From the NCBI GenBank assembly GCA_016708435.1, contig JADJFV010000018.1, positions 1-61,729 on the forward strand: a stretch of 61,729 bases of DNA, read 5' to 3'. Of the stretch, positions 53,118 through 61,729 are shown in pieces. A program made the translations under genes and the position numbers. The notes beneath the pieces were generated by a model. It made no database searches, had not been told where the DNA came from, and was given only the letters and a program-made list of their open reading frames with translations. The DNA comes from Leptospiraceae bacterium (GTDB lineage Bacteria > Spirochaetota > Leptospiria > Leptospirales > Leptospiraceae). The stretch's first letter is position 1. Each line of letters opens with the position of its first letter.

Positions 53118-54518
53118 ATCCAAACAAAAGCAATCTCTTTGTTAGATTGTATAAGAAAAGAATCGGCTCATAAAAGAATACCATTCCGACAAAGACTGGA
53201 TAATTATAAGGTGTAAAATAGAAAGATAAAACTACAATAACTTTTCCCGAAAGAAAAAGCAATGCTAGTAGAGAGTAACTTTCTAAGCTTGCAAATAAAT
53301 CACTCATTGGATTCTTTTTTAAAAATCTTAAAAAGATGATTGAAGAAAGCGAAATTAATATGGAGGGAAAAATAATATCCCCTTCTATCATACATTTTCT
53401 GATAAGTATTTTTAAAAAAGTTACAGTATCTTTTTTTACAAATTCCCATACATCCATTTTAAGAATTGTTTCGTATTCATCGCTATACATTCTAATAAAA
53501 CTTTCTTTATTTGATAGTTTAATTGCACGGACTGAAGCTTCATAGTCACTTAGTCTAAACGGAATCGATGGGTAATCCAAAGCAAATTCTCCGAGCGAGC
53601 ACCAAATTGTATGCCAGAAGACGTGATGAGTTGTAGCATCTTTTTTATAAGCTTCACTTAAGAGTAAGTTTGGCATAGACTTAAGGGAAAAAATTAGAAT
53701 TAAGATCAAAGAGAAAAACTTAAGATTTCGGAATACAAAAGAACGTATTTTTTCTTTCGAAAAAAGAAAGGAGACGAAAATGAAAAAAAGAAGAAACGCA
53801 ATAAATACAAGCCCCTAGAACGAATTAATAAAAAAACAATTAATAGAAAAAGAGAAACTATAGATCCAATGTTATAAAATATTTTTTGTTTTCCACTGCC
53901 TACAATGGTAGAAAAAAAATACAACGCTAAAAGAATAAACGGCACAAAAATTATATATTCATAAGGCTCCATAAAAAAAATATTCGTATTAGTTATGTTT
54001 AGATTGGATGCAATTTTTTCTAATATAAAATGAAATGAACTTTGAGTGAATTGGTTGACAATAACTGTAGCATTGAATTCAAAAAAACCGATCAAAATTA
54101 CTAAGGCACTCATCACTGGAAATAAATACATTCTTTTAGCAAACGAAGCAAGTTTTTCATCAGACAACTGGAAAATTAAAAAAGTAATGTAGTGGATTCC
54201 AATATCATCTGCAAAGGGAAATAATTCTAAGTCATATTTTTTTTCCTTTATAAATTGAAAATCTACATCTTTCAAAAGCAAGTTCTGTTGACTTTCTGTA
54301 ATCTTAATATAGCCAAGAGAAGGAACTACTGGATAGTTTCGAAAATTGGAAAAAAGACCTGTGTTTATAATCGTAGCAAATCTAGCTGTAACTGGTGCAT
54401 TTTTAAGAGTAAAACTTTCCAAAAAATAATTGTTTCTAGCATAGACAAAGAGAGAAAACACAGCTAGTATTAAGAAAAACAAGAACTGATAGATTTTGTT
54501 TCTATAGTATTTAAACAT
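53116..54518 (-). pseudogene. Hypothetical multi-TM membrane protein split by one frameshift
   Basis: Two frames (54518-53706 and the rest to 53116) make one protein of about 467 aa. The first reads ...LLIRSRGL, after which the other frame continues VFIAFLLFFIFVSFLFSKEK and then FRNLKFFSLILILIFSLKS without interruption. The break is at a run of four Gs on the minus strand (53812-53815); a fifth G would restore the frame. It has many membrane helices and large external loops. It could be a polymer/lipid-linked-sugar enzyme, but I recognise no family. Confidence 0.7.
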
Positions 54519-54523
54519 AAAAA

Positions 54524-55303
54524 TTAATTTGGCTTCCGATTAATTGTAAATGTTGCGAAAGAAAATATTTTACCCAGAAATGTTTTTCCTAAAAAAATAT
54601 CTAGCTTACAAAATAGAGAAGCAATTTTTCCCGTTCCAATATTAAGCCAGGGAAATGCGTCTGGATTATAATAAAGCACATAGCCGACCAAACCATTGTA
54701 AACCTTATAAATTGTATTTAGAGCATTTTCAGAAAGAAGATTTTCATAGTCTTTCAATTCAAAACCACGTTCACTATTCTCTTCGAACAGAGAATTTTTT
54801 TTATAAATTCTTTCTCTAATCCAACGAAATAGAAAGAAATTATGAGTAGGCTCAAAGTTAATAAACAATCCACCCGGTTTCAAAGAATCTACAATATTCT
54901 TAAGTGCTAATGATACATGATCAGGCACATGATGAAGACCACCAATTAGTATAATTATATCATATTTTACAGGTTCTTTCCATTTTAAAATATCAGCCTG
55001 AAATATCTGCGCATAATGTCCATTTTTCGCTTTGGCAGATAATACCATGGAATCAGAATAATCAAATCCAAAGTATTCGCCATTCGAATCTCTTTCAAAG
55101 AATCGAAACAATATTTCGGACTCACCACTCATTGCTTCTAAGATTTTCTTTCCACTAAAAGTCTTTTGTTCTTTTTCTAATTCATGAAATATTTGATTCC
55201 ACAATTCATTCTTATACGCCAAATGATTCTTATTACTTCTGCCAGATATATATCTTTCAGAAATAGTATTAAAATGCTCTCTTTGTTTTTCTGAGTTATT
55301 CAT
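54524..55303 (-). CDS. Class I SAM-dependent methyltransferase
   Basis: The 259-aa protein has a Rossmann-like methyltransferase core: KILEAMSGESEILFRFF, YFGFDYSDSMVLSAKA, IILIGGLHHVPDHVSLAL, and DSLKPGGLFINFEP. The first motif (EAMSGES) departs from the usual ExGxGxG. It is the one intact gene in the frameshift-rich block. The substrate is unknown; a sugar or lipid carrier is plausible. It overlaps the GtrB-like gene by 8 bp. Confidence 0.85.
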   Translation of the reverse strand: MNNSEKQREHFNTISERYISGRSNKNHLAYKNELWNQIFHELEKEQKTFSGKKILEAMSGESEILFRFFERDSNGEYFGFDYSDSMVLSAKAKNGHYAQIFQADILKWKEPVKYDIIILIGGLHHVPDHVSLALKNIVDSLKPGGLFINFEPTHNFFLFRWIRERIYKKNSLFEENSERGFELKDYENLLSENALNTIYKVYNGLVGYVLYYNPDAFPWLNIGTGKIASLFCKLDIFLGKTFLGKIFSFATFTINRKPN

Positions 55304-56211
55304 GTTTCTTTAATTTTTTCTCTGTTATAATATATCTGGGTCTTTTTTTGACCTCTAAAAACATCTTCCCAAGATATTCTCCCATAATTCCCAGGCTTAG
55401 CAATTGAAATCCGCCGAGCATTAGAATAGTAAGTAAAGTCGATGACCAACCCTTTACTGCTAAGTTTAAATAAAATGATACATACGCAATATAAATGGAA
55501 TACAATAAAGTAAAGATAATAATAATCAAGCCTATAAATGTTGTTACCGCAATGGATTGATACTAAAAAAGTAATTCCCGAAATTGCAAATGCAAACATT
55601 TTCTTAAAGCTATATTTTGTTTTTCCACTAAACCTTTCTTCCAGCACATACTTGATTGCAATTCGATTAAAGCCTGCCCCAAAATATGTAACCTCTCAAA
55701 AAAAGAAACTCTTCCTCATTTTCTCTAATTACGCTGATTACTTTTTTATCTAACAATCGAAAGTCTGCTGCACCGTCTTCTATAGGAACACCTGATAGCA
55801 ATCTAAGTAGACTATAAAAATACTTTGCTGTAATTTTTTTTAAGAATCCAGTTCTCACAGAATCATCTCGAACTGTATAGACTACCTCATAACCCTCTTG
55901 CCATTTCTGAATTAATTCTGAATAACCTCTGGAGGTGTTGAAGATCAGCATCCATACAAATCACACAATCTCCAAAGGCATGATCGTAACCGGCTTTAAG
56001 TGCTTTCTGGTGACCAAAGTTTCTTGAAAAGACAAATAATTCCATTCTTATATTTCAAAGAAAGTTCTTTAATTCTGTCTATAGTTCTGTCAGTACTACC
56101 ATCATCCACAAACAATATTTCGAATTTATATTTCTTCATTTGAATTTGAATTCTTTCATAAATTGCAAAAATATTTCCTTCTTCATTCATACAAGGAATT
56201 ACAATTGTCAC
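55296..56211 (-). pseudogene. GtrB/DPM1-like polyprenyl-phosphate glycosyltransferase, several frameshifts
   Basis: Fragments in different frames assemble one GT2 protein of about 305 aa. They are MTIVIPCMNEEGNIFAIYER with VDDGSTDRT, then FSRNFGHQKALKAGYDHAFG, CMDADLQH, then LIQKWQEGYEVVYTVRDDSV, then RGYIFWAGFNRIAIKYVLEE, and finally SIAVTTFIGLIIIIFTLLYS with MLGGFQLLSLGIMGEYLGKM. At least five one-base indels break it: near 56040, two near 55945, near 55680 (GGGG) and near 55560. Enzymes of this type load a sugar onto undecaprenyl phosphate. It has the two C-terminal membrane helices expected. Confidence 0.85.
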
Positions 56212-56244
56212 TAAAAAATTTATTATTCATCCTTATTGACTATT

Positions 56245-58598
56245 TCATTCCTTGTAAAATTTTTCTTTAAATACTTTCAATCTTTCTCTATTAGCATGAG
56301 CAAATAACAACACCGTAAGAGCGGCTAAGAACGAATAAACGGAATGTAAATGAAACGTCTTAGGAAGTAAATTATATTGAATCATATAATCTAGATTCAC
56401 TTTTGAACTAGGTAGCATTAAGATAAAAAGTTTTGGAATAAATAAAACACAGATCCAAAGAAATGTATTTTGCATACTACTCCAAAGGCTAAAAGAATTT
56501 TGATAAAATTCCATTAGAAAAAAATAAATACAAACCAATCCCAATAAAAGCAAGGTCTCAGGAATCACTAAATAACACAATGGCCAGAAAGCAAGTGCCG
56601 ACAAATACCGAGTAACCGGATTTTTCTTCACGGGAGAATAAATAGAATATATCCCAAGACTTGTCAAAGTAACTATCAGAAATACAATCGGAAATAAAAA
56701 ATCAATTTCCTGCTTTATAAAAATTAATCCGATTGGATACAAAAGATATTTTAACTTGGATATAAAGACTGTATTGATAATCCTAATATAAAACAAATAG
56801 AGAACAATGTAGGGAATGGAAGCAAGTAAAAAGAAAATTTCTACAGAATCAAATTTGAAGACTGAAGAAAAGAATGCTGGAATAGCTGGTGCAAAAAATA
56901 AGAGGTAAAAAAATTATTACGCAGATTACTAATTAATGGATATGGCATTGGAATTTGAAATTTATACATATCCTCTTTGATATCTTCCATTTCGAAAATA
57001 TGATCAGCTAGTTTACGAGCAAAAAATTCAATATATTCTGACCAGGCGATATTTTCTCTGAGTATAGAACTAATGTCTGAAAATTTATTCATTTTTTCTA
57101 GCTTAACACTAAATACATTCATATTTACAAAGAACAATATAGATATAAAACTTAAAAAAGCTAAGAAATGAAAACTTCTTTTGATAGAAAACTTTGAAGA
57201 AAAATATCTATACGAAAAAATGCAAAGTAAAATTACTGTTAGAAATCTCAGAGGCAATTGTAGATTTTCCACATATTGTCCATAACTGAATAAGCAAAAT
57301 AGCCCAAGAATCGTAAGTATGACTCCCAATGAAAAAAATGCTCTTAGATAAAAAACTATGATAAAGAGTAAACTCAAGCATAAACAGAATAAATAAGAAT
57401 TATAATTTCGAAAATCAAGATTAATGTTCTTATATTTCAGATATTGGCTTCTTCTATCCATTTCATAGTTTTTATCTTTTATAGGTTCACTTGGATGTTT
57501 CCAACTCTGCGTAGATATTGGCTTTACTAATCCAAGATTGATTAAGCTTTGACCGATATAATTTCCGACTATTCCATTTCCAAAGCTGCTAAAATGCACA
57601 TAATCCCCCGCCATCATTTTCTTAGCATCGCTTAAGTCTGGATTGGTACGTATATGATTTAAAATTTCTTCGGCAGGATCTAGTATATAGGCAAAATTTG
57701 CAAACTTTCCATAAAGCATATCAACTTCAGATAACTGTTCTCTAATACGAGGTAGCTCTGAATAATCGATCTTAAACTTCACAAATTCATTCCAAAATTT
57801 GTTCGTAAATTTTTCATATTTAAAAAGGTAAAAGGGTTTAACGATGACAATCGGAGTATTTGTAGTCTTGGCAAGGGAAATTATCTTTGCCAAATAAAAA
57901 ATTTCTCGTTCAATATTTGCTCGGTTGCTTGTATCAATTTGCTTCCCGAAAATATAATTGCACTGCATTAAAACTCGATAGATTCTTAACAATAATTGCA
58001 AAAAAAGAACTGTGGTATGCTAATAGTTTTATCAATACTGGAATAAAAAAAGATTTATTATCCTCTACTCTTACTTCTTCTTTTCCTTTCTTAGGAACTA
58101 AATCATTGGGAAAATTGGGAATTGTATTCTTAATTAAAACATCAGAATCTCCTTGTTTCATTTCATATCCAACCCAGTTTCCGCTTCCATAGAGTATAAT
58201 TAAATCAGGTTTTTACTTTTTATATAAAAGACTTGATACGCTTCATAGATTTGTTGATTTAAAAGCCCAGACTTTCCTGCATTCATGACAGTTGCGGCAA
58301 CACCCATTTCCCTCAATTTCCTTTCCATTCGAGAAGGCCAGTCCTCCTTATAAAAAGTTCCTAACCCTATCGTAACAGAATCTCCCAAAGCCAGTATTCT
58401 AATTTCGTCTTCTGTTCTTTGAGGTAGCTCAGGTCCAAGCAAATTCAAAGAATTCATCCTAGTATCAGTTTGATTCATAGCCAAAGGCTTATTCCAATCG
58501 AAATAAAAATTTACAAAATCAAAATTCCAATGATTCCCCATAAAATGAGTAAAAAGAAAAAAATAAAACAAATATTTTGAATGAGGATTTAATTTCAT
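56245..58598 (-). pseudogene. SGNH-hydrolase/multi-TM protein, copy A, frameshifted
   Basis: Fragments together encode about 780 aa. An N-terminal helix is followed by an SGNH domain (block I IRILALGDSVTIGLG; Asn-containing block YGSGNW; DxxH block MAGDYVHFSSFG). About ten membrane helices follow, ending KVFKEKFYKE. Breaks lie near 58205, 57937 and 56915 (T-run). SGNH enzymes transfer or remove acyl groups on glycans, so a fused membrane domain suggests a surface-glycan modifier. Copy B follows the same plan. Confidence 0.8.
56308..56880. repeat. Long direct repeat, 3' part of copy A
   Basis: This stretch is nearly identical to 58741-59312. The match covers the last six or so membrane helices and stops near the codons for FKFDSVEIFF. 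The N-terminal halves of the two genes are far less alike. Confidence 0.85.
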
Positions 58599-58661
58599 TT
58601 TAAGTAATCAATCACAGATAAGATTTTCAAAACAAAATGATGCAAAACAGAAGAAATAAAT

Positions 58662-58700
58662 ATTAAAAAGCATGTTTACCTATTTGTAGAATTTTTCTTT
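58662..58700. repeat. 39-bp direct repeat, copy 2 (orphan MBOAT start)
   Basis: Identical to 53079-53117. Here the MBOAT ATG and first four codons (MLFN) are followed by unrelated sequence that stops after about 20 codons. It therefore looks like the stub of an MBOAT gene downstream of copy B. Confidence 0.9.
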
Positions 58701-61059
58701 TTATAATTTTCAATTTTTCTCTTTGCGCATGAATAAATAACAACACCGTAAGAGCGGCTAAGAACGAATAAACGGAATGCAAATGAAACGTCTTAGGGAA
58801 TAAATTATATTGAATCATATAATCTAGATTCACTTTCGAACTAGGTAGCATTAAGATAAAAAGTTTTGGAATAAATAAAACACAAATCCAAAGGAATGTA
58901 TTTTGCATACTACTCCAAAGTCTAAAAGAATTTCGATAAAATTCCATTAGAAGAAAATAAATACAAACCAATCCCAATAAAAGCAAGGTCTCAGGAATCA
59001 CTAAATAATACAATGGCCAGAAAGCAAGTGCCGACAAATACCGAGTAATCGGATATTTCTTCACGGGACAATAAATGAATATACCCCAAAACTTGTCAAA
59101 GTAACAAGTAAAAATACAATTGGCAGTAAAAAATCAACCTCCTGTTTAATAAGAAATAATCCGATTGGATACAAAAGATATTTTAACTTGGAGATGAAGG
59201 CTGTATTGATAATCCGAATATAAAACAAATAGAGCACAAGGTAAGGAATCGAAGCAAGTAAAAAGAAAATTTCCACAGAATCAAATTTGAAAACAGAGGA
59301 AAAGAATGTGGGAATAGCGGGAATAGCCGGGGAAAATAGAAAAGGAGCTTCTGAATAGCTAGTCATTGTCTTAATCAAGGTAATGGGAATTGGTATTTGT
59401 TTTTTATAAACAGCATCAGTCAATTCTTCAATGCTAAAAGCTTCATAATAATCCATTTTCTTCATAAAGAATTGATAATAGTCCGACCAAGCGATATTCT
59501 CTTTTAAAATAGTCAATATCTCAGAAGAATTAGACAATGTGGAAAGCTTTTGAGAAAGCATATTCGCATTAATAAACAGTAAAATCGAGGTTAAAAAAAA
59601 GAACACTAAGATGAATAGTTTTTTCTTTTCTCGACAATTTTTTTGAAAGTAAAAATTTATAAATCGAATAAGAGAAAAACGATTCCAACGAACACTCGTA
59701 GAGGCAAAAACAATATCCATCCACATATTTCTTTTCACTTAAATAGGCACAGATAACGATAGTCGATATCACTCAAGAATAATGAAAATAATTCTCTAGC
59801 AGAAATAATAAATAGAAGGCAAATTAGAACAACTGCAAGGCAAAGAAAATACATTTATAGGTTCGATAATTGAGGCTAATTTCATACCTTAAATATTGAT
59901 CTCGCCTTACGCTTTCTTCAATGTATTTTTCTTTAGGATGAATCCATTCTCCGCTCGCATGTCTTTTAACTAATCCGAGAGATAACAAATGATCTCCTAT
60001 TATTTTTCCAACGATGGAATACCCCTCTTCACTAAAATGAACATAGTCTGCCATCATTATCCGTTTTGCATCATGCAAATCCGATTCTGGACGAATATGT
60101 CAAAATTTGATTTGTTATATCAATTGCATAGGCAAATTCCTTGAACTCTTCATACATCCTATCAGACTCCGGTTGTCTCTCTCGGATTTTAGATAAATCA
60201 GAAAAGTGATGTTGAAATTTATAAAATTCCTTCCAAAAACTTATTGTAAATTTTTCATACTTGAAAAGGAAAAAAGGCTTCACAATGACAATTGGAGTAT
60301 TTGTTTCCTTTGATAAGGAAATAATTTTTGCCAAATAAACTATCTCTTTCTCTAAACCGAAAGATGCCTGCTTTTTTTTCTCTGCACTTAAAAATTCTTT
60401 TTTATTTTCATGAACTGCGGATATTTTTTTTACCAACCATGCAATCGAAGGACTTAAATATTCATGTGTTTTATGATAAGCGGGAGGCTAAGTGGTTTGT
60501 TATGATTGAAATTTTCTTCTTTATTCTCTACTTCCTTTAATTTTAAATCGTTCGGAAAATTGGGAATAATTTTCTTTAGAAAAGATTTACTTTCACCAAA
60601 GTAAGATTCTTGAATACCGTAAAGATTTATTAAATTTCCACTTGCATAAAGAATAACAATATCCGGCTTTTGTCCCTTTTTGATTAGATTCTCGTAAGCA
60701 ATAAACATCTGCTCATTCGTAAAACTAGGCTTACCCGCGTTCATTGATGTTGCATCTATGCCCATTTTTTCAAGATAAACTTGCATTTGATATGGCCATG
60801 ATTTATTTGCGTTAAATCCAACTCCGTAGGTCACAGAATCGCCAAGTGTTAAAATTCTAATTTCGCCTTCAGTTTTTTCTGGCAAAATTTCTGATCCCCT
60901 TAAATTCAGAGAGTTTACATCTGCATTCAAATTATAATTTATAAGAGGCTTATTCCAATCGAAATAAAAATTTACAAAATCAAAGATTCCAACCATTCCC
61001 ATAAATGAGTAAAAGAAAAAAATAAAACGCAAATATTTAAAATGAGGATTTAATTTCAT
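58663..61059 (-). pseudogene. SGNH-hydrolase/multi-TM protein, copy B, frameshifted
   Basis: Same architecture as copy A: MKLNPHFKYLRFIFFFYSFM at the start, block I IRILTLGDSVTYGVG, YASGNLINLYG, DxxH in MADYVHFSEEGYS, then membrane helices. Breaks lie near 60460 (A-run), 60085, 59740-59830 (several) and 59066. In the frame now read at the end, the last residues run into the 39-bp repeat; the unshifted frame would end KEKFYK, like copy A. It overlaps the upstream copy C by ATGA. Confidence 0.8.
58741..59312. repeat. Long direct repeat, 3' part of copy B
   Basis: Partner of 56308-56880, offset about 2,433 bp. The few differences include a one-base indel that shifts the frame near 59066. Confidence 0.85.
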
Positions 61060-61729
61060 TTAAATAAGGACTTTTTTTTTTCCCAGGAATAGGATTCGAG
61101 GGGGCATAAGCTTATATTACCAATCTCATTTATAGAATCTACTGCATACATTGCATTTATTCTTAAAAGGTTTTTAGGAATTTCGATTTTATACGTTCTT
61201 GGTTCAATCCATTTAGCATTTAAGATATGTGTTTGATTTTTTCTTAATAGAATGACTAATCTAATTTTTTCAGTGGGAGCGGGAAGACTGCTCTTATCCG
61301 CATTCACAAAGTATCGAAGAATTAAATTGTTTTCTTCTAAATGAGTTGGACTTCGAATAATAGATGTCCACCTGCCCATTAATTTTTCTTTTTCCAATTC
61401 AAACAAGGCATCGTCGTTTGGCTCCGGGGAATTTGGTAAAGTTTGATTTAAAAATTTCTCTGCTAGTTTTCTGCCAATGATTTCAGCGGCATATGTATTG
61501 TAATGCGTATCATCTTGCACATGCCAGGATTTTAAATTTGCATTTTCATAAATATCGAATTATAGCCAATATTTAAAAGCTTTGATATTGCTTTTGAAGA
61601 AAGAAGAAAATCTTCTATTGAGTTCCTTGCTTTGTTCTGACTGAGGAAAGGTAGACTCAATTGCCAATTTAGGAAAAGAAATAATGTAAAACTTTGCATC
61701 CGAAGAATTTGTTTCTTTTAGAATTCTAC
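61056..61729 (-). pseudogene. SGNH/AlgX-like acetyltransferase-type protein (partial, in-frame stop)
   Basis: The protein continues past the right edge. The visible part reads TNSSDAKFYIISFPKLAIES, then an in-frame TAA (61560-61562). In the same frame FDIYENANLKSWHVQDDTHY follows, then NTYAAEIIGRKLAEKFLN. DDTHYN is the C-terminal Asp-His block of SGNH acyltransferases of AlgJ/AlgX type. A beta-rich carbohydrate-binding-like tail of about 120 residues follows. The stop could be a real nonsense mutation or a base error. It ends by ATGA overlap with copy B. Confidence 0.65.

Overview
The window looks like a chromosomal segment of a Leptospira-type spirochaete (order Leptospirales). The DNA is AT-rich. 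It encodes a diderm envelope pathway (LpxC, LptC), flagellar parts (a FlgF/FlgG-family rod protein, a FliK-like protein and an FlhB C-terminal homologue), many two-domain signalling proteins and a large surface-polysaccharide locus. The genus is inferred from gene content and protein style, not from a marker search.

Layout. 1-3.0 kb: an AtoE-like fatty-acid transporter cut by the left edge, an EamA transporter and flgF. 3.2-3.8 kb: a decayed dinD and a scrap that may be a cas6 start. 3.8-8.3 kb: a rhodanese-like protein, a frameshifted glutamate-receptor-like K+ channel, a 7TMR-DISM/SpoIIE phosphatase and a DUF3592 protein. 8.4-13.0 kb: a compact operon of an unknown 525-aa protein, an E2-like protein, a 69-aa beta-grasp candidate and a ThiF/E1-like protein, facing a bacterial PARG-type macrodomain gene. 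This is the best candidate for a little-described system: a reduced ubiquitin-like pathway. 13-25 kb: housekeeping and signalling genes (acyl-CoA dehydrogenase-like, MscS, aroB, NUDIX, rnc, acpP, DUF445, gpx, GGDEF-EAL, ruvA, ptsI, lpxC).

25-35.5 kb is one long leftward run: fmt, a PASTA protein, rpe, rpsP, a KH protein, rimM, trmD, rplS, rnhB, then FliK-like and FlhB-C genes (an order also known from Bacillus ylq genes), a degenerate HD-GYP protein, a PilZ-like membrane protein, yraN, a small ORF and a HAD phosphatase. rnhB has no ATG, GTG or TTG in frame before its first conserved motif. 35.4-43.3 kb: a RelE-type toxin-antitoxin pair, flotillin plus NfeD, lptC, a SulP-STAS-CNBD transporter and a TPM-domain protein.

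43.5-61.7 kb is a surface-glycan locus: GT2 glycosyltransferases, a WsaF-like rhamnosyltransferase, an NAD-dependent epimerase, an MBOAT O-acyltransferase, a methyltransferase, a GtrB-like transferase, and tandem SGNH-hydrolase/multi-TM genes. From about 53.8 kb to the right edge almost every gene except the methyltransferase carries frameshifts, mostly in short homopolymers. Either this end is decaying (or phase-variable), or the assembly is poor there. The SGNH copies share a nearly identical 3' part of about 570 bp, and a 39-bp repeat marks a rearrangement breakpoint next to the MBOAT start. No tRNA, rRNA or CRISPR array was seen.
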